Positions 24,615 to 34,665 of a stretch of 64,000 bases of DNA are shown here, one piece after another (within the stretch, counting starts at the first letter, position 1; every line of letters begins with the position of its first letter). The stretch covers positions 2,298,501-2,362,500 of the forward strand of contig NZ_VHJK01000001.1 of NCBI RefSeq assembly GCF_007004095.1. Direction: 5' to 3'. Below the pieces are notes generated by a model. The model searched no databases. It worked only from the letters and a program-made list of their open reading frames with translations, and was not told the origin of the DNA. A program made the translations under genes and the position numbers. The DNA is from Erythrobacter insulae. GTDB lineage: Bacteria > Pseudomonadota > Alphaproteobacteria > Sphingomonadales > Sphingomonadaceae.

Positions 24615-25224
24615 ATCTGCCGCCCTCTATTAGCCCTTCTATCGTTGTTAAGTCGTGTTTTCCAACAACCTGATTAGGACGGAGGCCTTCTCCATCGAGA
24701 ATCACGAACTGCGCCTGTTCGTTTCCTAAGAATTGCAAACCAATTTGCTTGGAGGCTAGCTTCCAAAGCGCTCGCACATTTCCATTCTTTAGTAGAAAAA
24801 GGCCTGGTCGTTTGAGCCGACGAGAAACGATGAATGACTCGCAGTCGTGAGCAGAAGCTTCTGAAAAATCAGCTCTTTCAACATTAGCGTATTCTCTCAA
24901 ACTCGAAAGGCGGTTTGAAATTGCACGCATAAGTGCAGTGATTTCTGAGTCGACCTTTTCTGGTCGAAAAATATCTTGCATGTTGATTGCGCTTGTTAGT
25001 GTTCGCGCTGTACGGTGGATATCAGTTCTGGCATCGATCACGATACCTTCATAATACCGTGAACTCGTTTCAGTTTGGGTCCAAAATAAATCAACATTTT
25101 TTCTTCCCTTTGGGTCAAGGGATGTAATATTTGACCAGTCTCGAAATCTTTCTTCAGCCTTAGGGTTAGTATGGGGCCGAATTTCGGAAGAATTTCCAAT
25201 CATTACTAATGAATTCTCGGTCAT
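24550..25224 (-). CDS. Unknown protein B of AT-rich three-gene operon
   Basis: The 224-residue soluble protein starts MTENSLVMIGNSSEIRPHTN. The middle (about residues 65-115) is helical, with ARTLTSAINMQDIFRP and ITALMRAISNRLSSLREYAN. The C-terminal third has RPGLFLLKNGNVRALW followed by GLQFLGNEQAQFVIL, a beta-rich pattern I associate with uncharacterised proteins of genomic islands. It starts four bases before the stop of the upstream gene (ATGA overlap), so the pair is translationally coupled. Codon use is AT-richer than the surroundings. Function unknown. Confidence 0.7.
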   Translation of the reverse strand: MTENSLVMIGNSSEIRPHTNPKAEERFRDWSNITSLDPKGRKNVDLFWTQTETSSRYYEGIVIDARTDIHRTARTLTSAINMQDIFRPEKVDSEITALMRAISNRLSSLREYANVERADFSEASAHDCESFIVSRRLKRPGLFLLKNGNVRALWKLASKQIGLQFLGNEQAQFVILDGEGLRPNQVVGKHDLTTIEGLIEGGRFDETWRSRTHWHNQYRSIVVD

Positions 25225-25637
25225 TCGGCAGTAGCCTTTCCAGCTCCGCTTGCATTTTCGATCATGTCGTCAATCGACTTCTTGAATCCGTCGATATTTA
25301 GGCGTTCAGCTTGAATATTCGAATGTAAAATATTCATTGCTAGATTGATGGAGGTCGCTGCAGAGATACGAACTTTCCCAATCTCAACAAGGTTCAACTT
25401 CATGGTGAACTCACCGTCGAGATTTACGAATGCTGAGTCAGGCTCCGGTAGCATTTCAGTGGGGGAGCGCTCGTGAATAAGTAGGCTTAATTCGACGTCC
25501 GGCCCGCGATCAATTACCAGAACGCTATCTGCTGCCATACGTGCAAATGTGGCCTCCCTTGAGATCGGGACGGGTAGAGCCTCGGTCTCTTTCGTACTCC
25601 GCTCCGCTAAAACTTTTTCATCGGTTTGATCTGGCAT
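25221..25637 (-). CDS. Unknown protein A of AT-rich three-gene operon (DUF3467-like pattern)
   Basis: The 138-residue protein starts MPDQTDEKVLAERSTKETEA and is the first gene of the operon. Residues about 34-115 alternate beta strands and end in a helix: SVLVIDRGPDVELSLLIHE, then KVRISAATSINLAMNILHSN. That layout resembles DUF3467-type small proteins, an inference from pattern only. The stop overlaps the start of the next gene. A weak AAAGGG ribosome-binding site precedes the ATG. The DNA is AT-rich (for example 26 G/C of 60 at 25021-25080 within the operon), marking likely acquisition. Confidence 0.7.
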   Translation of the reverse strand: MPDQTDEKVLAERSTKETEALPVPISREATFARMAADSVLVIDRGPDVELSLLIHERSPTEMLPEPDSAFVNLDGEFTMKLNLVEIGKVRISAATSINLAMNILHSNIQAERLNIDGFKKSIDDMIENASGAGKATAE

Positions 25638-26056
25638 GATCTACAAGTACCCTTTCAAATATGAATGACAACATAATGTAGTTACAGTGAATGTCACTAG
25701 ATACCTTGACCCCCACCACCGACTCCCCTAAGCGCTCCTCATCAGACAGCAGGCTCAAACCCGCTGTCTGACAATAGAGCTGAACATTGCCGGCCTTGTC
25801 CCGCAGGTCTTGTGACTTCCGATCCGTCGGAAAAGCAGGGCCTTTTCTATTGGGGTGATCTTGTCAAACAAGCATCACTTTGCGTGGCATCCGTCAAAGT
25901 AACCCGGTGGCCGAAGGGCTGCGAAATGGGTGGAGCGTTTCAGCTTGTGCGAAGTCTCGCGGGACCGGAAATGTCCGGTGCGGCGCGGATGCACAAGCTT
26001 CCCTTCACACAGTTTGCAACCTTGGTGTCGCCATTCATAACGGTGAAGAGTAACTT
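25638..26056. other. Spacer between unknown operon and str operon; promoter region of rpsL
   Basis: About 420 bp must hold two divergent promoters: one for the unknown operon and one for rpsL. A 9-bp perfect inverted repeat (TCAGACAGC and GCTGTCTGA, 25742-25771, 12-nt loop) lies in the middle. No T-run follows it. The rest is the rpsL leader, with CTTGTCAAACAAG near 25859 as a small palindrome. No gene is seen. Confidence 0.4.
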
Positions 26057-26428
26057 ATGCCGACTATTAACCAGCTGGTCCGCAAGGGCCGCACCCCGCA
26101 GAAGGCCAAGTCCAAGGTCCCTGCGATGGAAGCCAACCCGCAGAAACGCGGCGTTTGCACCCGTGTCTACACCACGACACCGAAAAAGCCGAACTCCGCT
26201 CTGCGTAAGGTTGCCAAAGTGCGCCTGACGAACCAGCGCGAAGTCATCTCCTACATTCCGGGCGAAGGCCACAACCTGCAGGAGCACTCCGTTGTGCTTA
26301 TCCGCGGCGGCCGTGTTCGCGACCTTCCCGGCGTTCGTTACCATGTCCTTCGCGGCGTGCTCGATACGCAAGGGGTCAAGGATCGCAAGCAGTCCCGCTC
26401 GAAGTACGGCGCCAAGCGTCCGAAATAA
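26057..26428 (+). CDS. rpsL: 30S ribosomal protein S12
   Basis: S12 sits at the decoding centre and is the classic target of streptomycin-resistance mutations. The 123-residue protein begins [20 protein letters not shown] and keeps the conserved [24 protein letters not shown] and the [20 protein letters not shown] loop, with Lys at the usual resistance positions. It is full length for bacteria. It opens the str operon with rpsG, fusA and tuf. It reads as wild type for streptomycin response. Confidence 0.99.
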   Translation: MPTINQLVRKGRTPQKAKSKVPAMEANPQKRGVCTRVYTTTPKKPNSALRKVAKVRLTNQREVISYIPGEGHNLQEHSVVLIRGGRVRDLPGVRYHVLRGVLDTQGVKDRKQSRSKYGAKRPK

Positions 26429-26579
26429 GGTTTAGGCGCTGATCTGGACCGTTCCCCCACCCGGCTACCCCTGCGAAGGTGGAGTTTGGGTGGCCGGCCA
26501 AAATGTCGGGAATACGGAGCGGGCCGGAGCAGCAGGGCGTTCACGGATGTGAACGACCACTCCGAAGGAGTTAAGAAAT

Positions 26580-27050
26580 ATGTCACGTCGTCGTAGACCC
26601 GAAAAGCGGGTAATCCTTCCTGATCCCAAGTTTGGTGATCAGGTTCTTTCGAAGTTCATGAACAACCTGATGCTTGACGGTAAGAAAGCCGTTGCAGAAG
26701 GCATCGTGTACAGCGCGCTGGAAACCGTGGAAACCAAAGCGAAGACCGATCCGGTTCAGCTGTTCCATGATGCGCTCAGCAATGTTGCTCCGCAGGTCGA
26801 AGTGCGCAGCCGCCGTGTTGGTGGTGCCACGTATCAGGTGCCGGTCGAGGTTCGCCCAGAGCGTGCCCAGGCGCTGGCGATCCGTTGGTTGATTTCGGCG
26901 GCTCGTGGTCGTCCGGAAACCACCATGAGCGCGCGCCTTTCGGGCGAGCTGATGGATGCTTCGAACAATCGCGGCAATGCTGTGAAGAAACGCGAAGACA
27001 CGCACCGCATGGCGGATGCGAACCGCGCGTTCTCGCACTACCGCTGGTAA
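26580..27050 (+). CDS. rpsG: 30S ribosomal protein S7
   Basis: S7 nucleates assembly of the 30S head and contacts the E-site tRNA. The 156-residue protein starts [20 protein letters not shown] after an AAGGAG ribosome-binding site. It has the conserved [38 protein letters not shown] and C-terminal [21 protein letters not shown] 151-bp spacer from rpsL is longer than in many bacteria. In E. coli S7 represses translation of its own operon; whether that holds here is not visible. Confidence 0.99.
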   Translation: MSRRRRPEKRVILPDPKFGDQVLSKFMNNLMLDGKKAVAEGIVYSALETVETKAKTDPVQLFHDALSNVAPQVEVRSRRVGGATYQVPVEVRPERAQALAIRWLISAARGRPETTMSARLSGELMDASNNRGNAVKKREDTHRMADANRAFSHYRW

Positions 27051-27166
27051 GATTTGTGATTTTGGCGGGGGATACGTCTCTCGCCAAGTCTTTTGGACGT
27101 CACAATCGTCACTATATGGGGGCCATCCGCTAAGGGCGGCCCCTACCAGACGCTAAGGAAACGAAT

Positions 27167-29260
27167 ATGGCCCGCGAGTATCCGCTGGAGCGTTATCGCA
27201 ATATCGGCATCATGGCTCACATTGATGCCGGGAAAACTACAACTACCGAACGTATTCTCTATTACACCGGTAAATCCTACAAAATCGGCGAAGTGCACGA
27301 TGGTGCCGCGACGATGGACTGGATGGAACAGGAGCAGGAGCGCGGGATCACGATCACGTCTGCTGCAACGACCACTTTCTGGCAAAACGAAGATGGCAAG
27401 GGCGAAAAGCACCGCATCAACATCATCGACACGCCCGGCCACGTGGACTTCACCATCGAAGTCGAACGTTCGCTGCGCGTACTCGATGGCGCGGTCGCCG
27501 TGTTTGACGGCGTTGCCGGCGTTGAGCCGCAGTCCGAAACCGTATGGCGCCAAGCCGACAAGTACGGCGTCCCACGCATGTGTTTCATCAACAAACTGGA
27601 CCGCACCGGCGCAGACTTTTATTACTGCGTACAGTCGATCATTGATCGCCTTGGTGCAAACCCACTTGTACTTTATCTCCCGATTGGTGCGGAAAGCGAC
27701 CTCCAAGGCGTTGTCGATCTCGTAAACAATCGCGGGATCGTCTGGGAAAATGACGGTTTGGGTGCGGAATTCAATTATGTCGATATTCCGGCCGACCTTG
27801 CCGACAAGGCGGCTGAGTATCGCGAGCAGTTGATTGAGACTGTTGTCGAGCAAGACGACGATATCATGGAATCTTACCTCGAAGGTGAAATTCCTGATGC
27901 CGCGACCCTTAAGAAGCTTATCCGTAAGGGTACAATGAACCGCGATTTCGTTCCGGTTCTGTGTGGTTCGGCCTTTAAGAATAAAGGTGTTCAGCCTCTT
28001 CTTGATGCCGTGGTCGATTACATGCCGTCACCGCTTGACGTTCCTGCTATTAAGGGTGTGAAACCGGACAGTGACGAGGAAGACGATCGTCCATCGGATG
28101 ATGGCGCCCCGTTCTCGGCGTTGGCGTTTAAGATCATGAACGATCCGTTCGTGGGCTCGCTTACTTTTACCCGTATCTATTCTGGTCAACTGTCAAAGGG
28201 TTCGGTTCTGAACTCGGTGAAAGACAAAAAGGAAAAGATTGGGCGCATGTTGTTGATGCACTCGAACAATCGCGAGGACATTGAAGAAGCCTTCGCTGGC
28301 GACATCGTCGCTATTGCCGGGCTTAAAGAAACAACGACGGGTGATACTTTGTGTGATCCTTCGAATCCGATCATTCTTGAGCGGATGGAATTCCCTGAGC
28401 CGGTTATCGAGCTGTCGGTTGAGCCGAAGACCAAAGCTGACCAAGAAAAGATGGGCGTCGCGCTCAATCGTCTGGCTGCAGAAGACCCTTCGTTCCGCGT
28501 TACCACCGATCACGAATCGGGCCAAACGATCATCAAGGGAATGGGCGAGCTTCACCTCGACATTCTGGTTGACCGTATGAAGCGCGAATTCAAAGTCGAA
28601 GCGAATGTCGGTGCGCCGCAGGTTGCGTATCGTGAATCGCTGGGCCGCGAAGTTGAAGTGACATACACCCACAAGAAACAGTCTGGTGGTTCAGGTCAAT
28701 TCGGTGAAGCCAAGGTCGTTGTTTCGCCAGGCGAGCGCGGCCAAGGCGTCATTTTCGAAGACGAGATCAAAGGCGGTAACATTCCGCGTGAATACATCCC
28801 GTCGGTTGAAAAAGGCATGCGTGAACAGGCCGAGAGTGGATATTTGGTCGGCTTCCCGATCATCGATTTCACAATCCGCCTGATTGACGGAAAGTATCAC
28901 GATGTTGACTCAAGCACGGTTGCGTTTGAGATCACCGGTCGCGGTGCAATGCGCGAAGCGGCACAGAAGGCCGGGATCAAGCTGCTTGAGCCGGTGATGA
29001 AGGTTGAAGTCGTGACGCCTGAGGATTATTTGGGTGACGTGATTGGCGATCTGAACAAACGCCGTGGTCAGGTCCAGGGTCAAGACTCGCGTGGCAATGC
29101 CATGGCGGTTGAGGCAATGGTCCCGCTCGCAAACATGTTTGGTTACGTAAACGAGCTGCGTTCCTTCTCTCAAGGGCGCGCTCAGTACACCATGCAGTTC
29201 AGCCACTACGACGAAGTGCCTTCGGCTGTGGCGCAAGAGGTTAAGGAGAAACTTGCCTAA
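27167..29260 (+). CDS. fusA: Elongation factor G
   Basis: EF-G drives GTP-dependent translocation. The 697-residue protein has GTPase motifs [27 protein letters not shown] and NKLDRTGAD, followed by domains II-V including the [20 protein letters not shown] segment of domain IV. The length is as expected. An AAGGAA ribosome-binding site precedes the ATG. It lies between rpsG and tuf in the standard str order. No second copy is present in the window. Confidence 0.99.
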   Translation: MAREYPLERYRNIGIMAHIDAGKTTTTERILYYTGKSYKIGEVHDGAATMDWMEQEQERGITITSAATTTFWQNEDGKGEKHRINIIDTPGHVDFTIEVERSLRVLDGAVAVFDGVAGVEPQSETVWRQADKYGVPRMCFINKLDRTGADFYYCVQSIIDRLGANPLVLYLPIGAESDLQGVVDLVNNRGIVWENDGLGAEFNYVDIPADLADKAAEYREQLIETVVEQDDDIMESYLEGEIPDAATLKKLIRKGTMNRDFVPVLCGSAFKNKGVQPLLDAVVDYMPSPLDVPAIKGVKPDSDEEDDRPSDDGAPFSALAFKIMNDPFVGSLTFTRIYSGQLSKGSVLNSVKDKKEKIGRMLLMHSNNREDIEEAFAGDIVAIAGLKETTTGDTLCDPSNPIILERMEFPEPVIELSVEPKTKADQEKMGVALNRLAAEDPSFRVTTDHESGQTIIKGMGELHLDILVDRMKREFKVEANVGAPQVAYRESLGREVEVTYTHKKQSGGSGQFGEAKVVVSPGERGQGVIFEDEIKGGNIPREYIPSVEKGMREQAESGYLVGFPIIDFTIRLIDGKYHDVDSSTVAFEITGRGAMREAAQKAGIKLLEPVMKVEVVTPEDYLGDVIGDLNKRRGQVQGQDSRGNAMAVEAMVPLANMFGYVNELRSFSQGRAQYTMQFSHYDEVPSAVAQEVKEKLA

Positions 29261-29352
29261 CAAGGCAAGTCAGTCTAGGGGCGGCGCCTGATTCAGCGGG
29301 CGCCGCCTTTCTCCCGCAGGGATTTCAATTTCAGAACGAGGTTATTTGAAAA

Positions 29353-30528
29353 ATGGCGAAGGAAAAATTTGAGCGGAACAAGCCGCACTGCAACATTGGC
29401 ACCATCGGTCACGTTGACCATGGTAAGACCACGTTGACTGCGGCGATCACCAAAGTCATGGGCTCGGCCGTTGACTTTGCGAACATCGACAAAGCTCCAG
29501 AAGAGCGCGAGCGTGGTATCACCATTTCTACCGCTCACGTTGAATACGAAACCGACGCACGTCACTATGCGCACGTCGATTGCCCGGGTCACGCCGACTA
29601 CGTGAAAAACATGATCACTGGTGCTGCCCAGATGGACGGCGCTATCTTGGTTGTGAACGCTGCTGACGGACCAATGCCACAGACTCGCGAGCACATCCTG
29701 CTTGCCCGTCAGGTCGGCGTTCCACAGCTGGTCGTTTACATGAACAAGGTTGATCAGGTTGACGACGAAGAGCTACTCGAACTCGTTGAACTCGAAGTTC
29801 GCGAACTTCTCAGCGCTTATGACTTTGACGGCGACAACATTCCAATCGTTAAGGGTTCGGCTCTGGCCGCTCTCGAAGGTCGTGATCCTGAAATCGGTGA
29901 AAACTCGATCAAGGAACTGATGGACGCTGTCGACAGCTACATCCCGCAGCCTGATCGTCCGGTCGACAAAGACTTCCTGATGCCGATTGAAGACGTGTTC
30001 TCGATTTCGGGTCGTGGTACTGTTGTAACCGGCCGTGTTGAAACCGGCATTGTCAATGTTGGCGACGAATGCGAAATCGTTGGTATCAAAGACACCACCA
30101 AGACGACTGTTACCGGCGTTGAAATGTTCCGTAAGCTGCTGGACTCCGGTCAGGCTGGCGACAACATCGGCGCGCTGATCCGCGGCGTTGGACGTGAAGA
30201 CGTTGAGCGTGGTCAGGTTCTGGCGAAACCAGGTTCGGTTAACCCGCACACCGAGTTTAGCGCAGAAGTCTATGTTCTGTCGAAAGACGAGGGTGGCCGT
30301 CACACGCCGTTCTTCGCGAACTACCGTCCGCAGTTCTACTTCCGCACCACCGACGTGACCGGTGAAGTGATCCTCCCAGAGGGCACCGAAATGGTCATGC
30401 CAGGCGACAACGTAACCATCAACGTCAAGCTGATCGCACCGATCGCTATGGACGAAGGCCTGCGTTTCGCGATCCGTGAAGGCGGTCGTACCGTTGGATC
30501 GGGCGTGGTTTCGAAGATCACTGCCTAA
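29353..30528 (+). CDS. tuf: Elongation factor Tu
   Basis: EF-Tu delivers aminoacyl-tRNA to the ribosome. The 391-residue protein begins [20 protein letters not shown] with [29 protein letters not shown] and [10 protein letters not shown], and ends [16 protein letters not shown]. It is slightly shorter than the E. coli protein. A GAGG ribosome-binding site and a strong hairpin after the stop bound the gene. A second tuf copy elsewhere is common in proteobacteria but cannot be seen here. Confidence 0.99.
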   Translation: MAKEKFERNKPHCNIGTIGHVDHGKTTLTAAITKVMGSAVDFANIDKAPEERERGITISTAHVEYETDARHYAHVDCPGHADYVKNMITGAAQMDGAILVVNAADGPMPQTREHILLARQVGVPQLVVYMNKVDQVDDEELLELVELEVRELLSAYDFDGDNIPIVKGSALAALEGRDPEIGENSIKELMDAVDSYIPQPDRPVDKDFLMPIEDVFSISGRGTVVTGRVETGIVNVGDECEIVGIKDTTKTTVTGVEMFRKLLDSGQAGDNIGALIRGVGREDVERGQVLAKPGSVNPHTEFSAEVYVLSKDEGGRHTPFFANYRPQFYFRTTDVTGEVILPEGTEMVMPGDNVTINVKLIAPIAMDEGLRFAIREGGRTVGSGVVSKITA

Positions 30529-30561
30529 TCGATAATTCCTTCGGGAATACACGAAATTCGG

Positions 30562-30589
30562 GGCCCGGTTCTCATATGAGAGCCGGGCC
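30562..30589 (+). terminator. Hairpin after tuf, probable terminator or processing site
   Basis: GGCCCGGTTCTC and GAGAGCCGGGCC form a 12-bp stem (one G-U pair) with a 4-nt loop, 33 bp after the tuf stop. The following TCAATTTATG is only moderately T-rich, so termination may be partial and allow read-through into the S10 operon. Confidence 0.6.
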
Positions 30590-30664
30590 TCAATTTATGT
30601 AAGCTCCCTTTTGTGCTTTGGCAGGGAAGGGCGCTTTTGGAATTGCCTAAAAATCATGGCCATT

Positions 30665-30721
30665 CGGGGTTGCAAGAATCCCCGTCTGTTCGTATAGGCC
30701 GGTCCAAGCCAACGGGGATTC
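30665..30721 (+). promoter_or_regulatory. S10 leader: mutually exclusive hairpins (candidate attenuator)
   Basis: GAATCCCCGT at 30676-30685 can pair perfectly with ACGGGGATTC at 30712-30721. The same CCCCG can instead pair with CGGGG at 30665-30669. The two folds exclude each other. They lie upstream of a further GC hairpin with a T-run and of rpsJ, as expected for leader control of a ribosomal operon; the mechanism is inferred. Confidence 0.45.
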
Positions 30722-30744
30722 GTTTCCGTTGCAACGAAATTCAT

Positions 30745-30795
30745 GGGGCCTCCCGTCCGGGAAACCGGGGAAACAGGGCGGGCCTTTTATTTTTG
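30745..30795 (+). terminator. Terminator-like hairpin in rpsJ leader
   Basis: GGCC-T-CC at 30747-30753 pairs imperfectly with GGGCGGGCC (30776-30784). TTTTATTTTT follows immediately. It ends about 45 bp before the rpsJ start, so it could be the off-state of an attenuator acting together with the upstream alternative hairpins. Confidence 0.5.
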
Positions 30796-30840
30796 GGAGC
30801 GGTAAAACGTTCCTTGGCTCTTTCGCATCGGTAGTAGGTA

Positions 30841-31152
30841 ATGGAAGCACAGAATATCCGTATTCGCCTTAAGGCGTTCGACCATCGCGTTCTTGATCAG
30901 GCAACTGGTGAGATTGCTGAGACAGCACGTCGTACGGGTGCTCTTATTCGTGGCCCCATTCCTATGCCGACGCGTATCGAGAAGTTCACCGTGAACCGCG
31001 GCCCGCACATCGACAAGAAGTCGCGCGAGCAGTTTGAGGTGCGCACATACAAGCGTCTGCTCGACATCGTGCAGCCGAACGCCCAAACAGTCGACGCGCT
31101 GATGAAGCTCGATCTGGCTGCTGGCGTTAATGTTGAGATCAAACTGGCTTAA
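30841..31152 (+). CDS. rpsJ: 30S ribosomal protein S10
   Basis: S10 is part of the 30S head and also acts as NusE in antitermination. The 103-residue protein begins [20 protein letters not shown] and has [38 protein letters not shown], both conserved. It is first gene of the S10 cluster, with a structured leader of about 300 bp after tuf. An unusually long spacer of 282 bp separates it from rplC. Confidence 0.99.
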   Translation: MEAQNIRIRLKAFDHRVLDQATGEIAETARRTGALIRGPIPMPTRIEKFTVNRGPHIDKKSREQFEVRTYKRLLDIVQPNAQTVDALMKLDLAAGVNVEIKLA

Positions 31153-31434
31153 GTCAGAGATTGGTTCGTCTTTCGGAAGAGACGTTAAAACTGCCGAAGA
31201 TTTTGGGGCTCCAATGGCCCCGCTGATCTCAACGGATTGGCAGGACATCTGGATACCGCCGGTTTTAACCGGGCTGCGTCCTCCGTCTCGCTAAAACAGC
31301 TTTCCGCTGTGGCGGCATAAGCCCGGACGGGGCGCAGCATAAAAAATTGGGCCATGGCAGCATTCGGTTGCCAGATTTGGTTTCACGCACCTTGGGGATG
31401 GTCCCTTGGGTGCCTCTGTAAGGAGTACACGACG
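31153..31434. other. Long rpsJ-rplC spacer with palindrome
   Basis: This 282-bp gap is large for two genes that usually almost touch. It contains the perfect palindrome CCGGTTTTAACCGG (31259-31272). No open reading frame with a ribosome-binding site is seen. The gap may hold a second promoter or an RNA regulatory element for rplC and the following genes. Confidence 0.45.
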
Positions 31435-32220
31435 ATGCGCACAGGCGTGATCGCAAAGAAGGTAGGGATGACCCGCCTCTTCCAAGAGGACGGCCGGCAC
31501 GTGCCGGTAACCGTTCTTGCATTGGAAGATTGTCAGGTTGTCTCGCACCGCACCGCAGAAACGGACGGCTACTTCGCTGTTCAACTCGGTGCAGGCGAAG
31601 CAAAACAAAAGAACGTGGCAAAGCCGCAGCGCGAACATTTCGGCAAAGCCGGTGTCGGGCTAAAGAAGCGCGTTGCTGAATTCCGTGTCGAAAGCGAAGA
31701 GGGTCTTCCTCCTGTAGGTGCGCTGATTAGTGCAGCTCACTTCGTTGCTGGCCAAAAAGTCGACATCACTGGCCACACTCAGGGTAAAGGCTTTGCCGGC
31801 GCCATGAAGCGTTGGGGTTTCGGCGGTCTGCGTGCAACACACGGTGTGTCACTCTCTCACCGTTCACACGGTTCTACGGGTAACCGTCAGGATCCTGGTC
31901 GCGTGTTCAAGGGTAAAAAGATGGCTGGTCACATGGGTGACCGTCAGCGTACCCAAATGAACCTCGAAGTCGTTCGCACAGATGCGGATCGCGGTCTTAT
32001 CTTTGTAAAGGGTTCTGTCCCTGGTTCGAAGAATGGCTGGCTGCTCGTTCGTGATGCAATCAAGCTTGCTGCTGCTGATGACCTGCCGTTTCCGGCAGCG
32101 ATTATCGATACCGCAGCACCGCAAGTTGAAGCTGCAACGCCTGTTCCCGAAGCTGAAGCTCCTGTAGCTGAAGCGCCGGTGAGCGATGAAAATACCTCTA
32201 ATGAAAATGGGGAGGGCTGA
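31435..32220 (+). CDS. rplC: 50S ribosomal protein L3
   Basis: L3 helps form the peptidyl transferase region. The 261-residue protein starts [20 protein letters not shown] after an AAGGAG ribosome-binding site and keeps the [25 protein letters not shown] loop. It exceeds the usual bacterial length (about 210) because of an acidic, Ala/Pro/Glu-rich C-terminal tail of about 40 residues ([20 protein letters not shown]). The tail is probably disordered. It is followed closely by rplD. Confidence 0.98.
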   Translation: MRTGVIAKKVGMTRLFQEDGRHVPVTVLALEDCQVVSHRTAETDGYFAVQLGAGEAKQKNVAKPQREHFGKAGVGLKKRVAEFRVESEEGLPPVGALISAAHFVAGQKVDITGHTQGKGFAGAMKRWGFGGLRATHGVSLSHRSHGSTGNRQDPGRVFKGKKMAGHMGDRQRTQMNLEVVRTDADRGLIFVKGSVPGSKNGWLLVRDAIKLAAADDLPFPAAIIDTAAPQVEAATPVPEAEAPVAEAPVSDENTSNENGEG

Positions 32221-32223
32221 TCC

Positions 32224-32847
32224 ATGAAGGTGAAGGTCCAAAAAATCGACGGTAAAGCGTCGGGCGACATCGAACTGAATGACGCTGTGTTTGGCGTAGA
32301 GCCACGCGCGGACATTCTGCACCGTGTTGTAACCTGGCAGCTTGAAAACCGGCGTGCCACTGCGCGTCCTACGCGTGAGCGTTCCGACGTTGCCCGTACC
32401 GGTAAAAAGTTCGGTGCACAGAAGGGTTCTGGCGGCGCTCGTCACGGTGCTCGCTCTGCTCCGATCTTTATCGGTGGTGGTAAAGCGCACGGTGCTCGTA
32501 AGCGTGACTTCAACCAGTCGCTGAACAAGAAAATTCGCGCGCTCGGCCTGAAGATGGCGCTTTCTACCAAGGCGAAGGACGGTCTTGTTGTCGTCGATAG
32601 CCTTGCGCTGAAAGAAGCCAAGACACAGGCGCTTAAAGCTCACTTCGACAAGCACGGTTTTGCTGGCAAGGTCTTGGTGATTGATGGCGCAAGTGTTGAT
32701 GCTGGTTTCAAGAAGGCTGCTGGCAACCTTCCGGGTATCAATGTCATCCCGGCAGCTGGCGCGAACGTCTATGACATTCTCAATCACGATACGCTGATCC
32801 TTACGAAGGAAGCGGTTGAAAAGCTGGAGGCGCGCTTCAATGGCTAA
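32224..32847 (+). CDS. rplD: 50S ribosomal protein L4
   Basis: L4 lines the exit tunnel and in E. coli autoregulates the S10 operon. The 207-residue protein has [43 protein letters not shown], the tunnel loop, and a C-terminal [20 protein letters not shown]. Its ribosome-binding site GGGGAGGG lies in the L3 tail. The stop overlaps the start of rplW by 8 bp, showing coupling. Confidence 0.99.
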   Translation: MKVKVQKIDGKASGDIELNDAVFGVEPRADILHRVVTWQLENRRATARPTRERSDVARTGKKFGAQKGSGGARHGARSAPIFIGGGKAHGARKRDFNQSLNKKIRALGLKMALSTKAKDGLVVVDSLALKEAKTQALKAHFDKHGFAGKVLVIDGASVDAGFKKAAGNLPGINVIPAAGANVYDILNHDTLILTKEAVEKLEARFNG

Positions 32848-33148
32848 AAAGCAAGACATCGATGCGCGTCACTACGACGTGATTCTCGCTCCGCACATCA
32901 CCGAAAAGTCGACTATGGCTTCGGAGAGCAATGCGGTTGTTTTCAAGGTAGCGAATGATGCAACCAAGCCGCAGATCAAAGAAGCGGTTGAGGCGATCTA
33001 CGAAAAGAAGGTCGTCGCGGTGAACACCATTCTTACCAAAGGGAAAACGAAGCGCTGGAAGGGTAAACCTTACAAGCGTTCCGATTTCAAAAAGGCAGTC
33101 GTTCGCCTCGCTGATGGCGATATGATCGACTTCACCAGCGGTATCTGA
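32840..33148 (+). CDS. rplW: 50S ribosomal protein L23
   Basis: L23 at the exit-tunnel mouth docks SRP and trigger factor. The 102-residue protein starts [20 protein letters not shown] and has [34 protein letters not shown] and [20 protein letters not shown]. Its GGAGG ribosome-binding site and start lie within the end of rplD. Full length; no extension. Confidence 0.99.
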   Translation: MAKKQDIDARHYDVILAPHITEKSTMASESNAVVFKVANDATKPQIKEAVEAIYEKKVVAVNTILTKGKTKRWKGKPYKRSDFKKAVVRLADGDMIDFTSGI

Positions 33149-33162
33149 GGGCGTATAGAACA

Positions 33163-33999
33163 ATGGCACTCAAGAGTTACAAACCGACAAGCCCCGCACG
33201 TCGCGGTCTTATCCTGATCGACAAAACCGGCCTCCACAAAGGTGGCCCGGTCAAATCGCTCACTGAAGGCAAGCGCAAGACCGGTGGTCGGAACAACAAA
33301 GGTCACGTGACCTCGCGCGGTATCGCGGGCGGTCACAAGCAGAAGTATCGCTTTATCGACTTCAAACGTCGTAAATGGGATGTGCCTGCAACCGTAGAGC
33401 GGATCGAATATGATCCTAACCGCACGGCTTTCATCGCGCTTTTGAAGTACGAAGATGGCGAGCAGACATATATCATTTGCCCGCAGCGTCTGGCTGTTGG
33501 TGACACGGTTGTTGCTGGCGAGAAAACTGACACGAAGCCCGGCAACGCCATGCTTCTGGGTCAGATGCCCGTCGGTACAATTTGTCACAACGTGGAGATG
33601 AAGCCTGGCAAAGGTGGTCAAATCGCACGCAGCGCGGGCACTTATGTCCAGCTTGTCGGTCGTGACCGCGGCATGGTCATTGTGCGCCTTAACTCTGGCG
33701 AACAGCGGTACCTGCGTTCTGATTGCATGGGTACGGTTGGTGCGGTTTCTAACCCTGACAACCAGAACCAGAATTTCGGCAAAGCTGGCCGCACCCGTTG
33801 GAAGGGCCGTCGCCCTCTGACACGCGGTGTTGCAAAGAACCCGGTCGATCACCCGCACGGTGGTGGTGAAGGCCGGACCAGCGGTGGCCGTCATCCGGTG
33901 ACTCCATGGGGCAAGCCTACCAAGGGTGCCCGTACTCGTAAGAATAAGCAGACGGACAAGATGATCATCCGTTCGCGCCACGCGAAGAAGAAGAGGTAA
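33163..33999 (+). CDS. rplB: 50S ribosomal protein L2
   Basis: L2 is needed for subunit association and peptidyl transfer. The 278-residue protein starts [20 protein letters not shown] and contains the conserved [27 protein letters not shown] and the C-terminal [28 protein letters not shown] with the invariant His. Normal length. It is 14 bp after rplW and 6 bp before rpsS. Confidence 0.99.
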   Translation: MALKSYKPTSPARRGLILIDKTGLHKGGPVKSLTEGKRKTGGRNNKGHVTSRGIAGGHKQKYRFIDFKRRKWDVPATVERIEYDPNRTAFIALLKYEDGEQTYIICPQRLAVGDTVVAGEKTDTKPGNAMLLGQMPVGTICHNVEMKPGKGGQIARSAGTYVQLVGRDRGMVIVRLNSGEQRYLRSDCMGTVGAVSNPDNQNQNFGKAGRTRWKGRRPLTRGVAKNPVDHPHGGGEGRTSGGRHPVTPWGKPTKGARTRKNKQTDKMIIRSRHAKKKR

Positions 34000-34005
34000 T
34001 CCGAC

Positions 34006-34281
34006 ATGGCACGTTCCGTCTGGAAAGGTCCGTTTGTCGAGCTCAGCCTGCTGAAGAAGGCAGAGGACGCACAGGAAGCCGGCAATTCAAAGCCGATCAA
34101 AACCTGGTCGCGTCGCTCTACTATTCTCCCGCAGTTCGTGGGGCTCACGTTCAATGTCTATAATGGACATAAATTCATCCCCGTCTCGGTTTCGGAAGAA
34201 ATGGTCGGCCACAAACTTGGTGAATTCGCGCCTACGCGCAGTTTCCCAGGTCACGCTGCTGACAAGAAGGGCAAGCGCTAA
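34006..34281 (+). CDS. rpsS: 30S ribosomal protein S19
   Basis: S19 lies in the 30S head near the A site. The 91-residue protein begins [20 protein letters not shown] and holds [27 protein letters not shown] and [16 protein letters not shown]. It ends KKGKR. Its stop codon and the rplV start share a base (TAATG). Confidence 0.99.
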   Translation: MARSVWKGPFVELSLLKKAEDAQEAGNSKPIKTWSRRSTILPQFVGLTFNVYNGHKFIPVSVSEEMVGHKLGEFAPTRSFPGHAADKKGKR

Positions 34282-34664
34282 TGGGCAAGGCAAAATCTCC
34301 ACGCCGCGTAGCGGACAATGAGGCTTTGGCTGTGGGCACAACCATCCGTGGTTCTGCACAAAAGTTGAACCTTGTTGCCCAGCTGATCCGTGGCAAGAAA
34401 GCCGAAGAGGCTCTCAACATTCTTTCGTTCTCGAAAAAGTCGATGGCGCGTGATGCAAGCAAAGTGCTCGCATCGGCTATCGCCAATGCTGAGAACAACC
34501 ACAATCTGGATGTCGATGCTCTGGTCGTTGCGGAAGCATCGGTTGGTAAATCGATTACCATGAAGCGGTTCCACACACGCGGTCGCGGTAAGTCGACCCG
34601 AATTCTCAAGCCGTTCAGCAAGCTGCGTATCGTAGTGCGCGAACAGGAAGAAGAAGAGGCGTAA
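34281..34664 (+). CDS. rplV: 50S ribosomal protein L22
   Basis: L22 has a long hairpin lining the tunnel and is a macrolide-resistance site. The 127-residue protein contains [46 protein letters not shown] and the loop [19 protein letters not shown]. An acidic C-terminus (EQEEEEA) extends slightly beyond usual. It overlaps rpsS by one base. Confidence 0.99.
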   Translation: MGKAKSPRRVADNEALAVGTTIRGSAQKLNLVAQLIRGKKAEEALNILSFSKKSMARDASKVLASAIANAENNHNLDVDALVVAEASVGKSITMKRFHTRGRGKSTRILKPFSKLRIVVREQEEEEA

Positions 34665-34665
34665 G

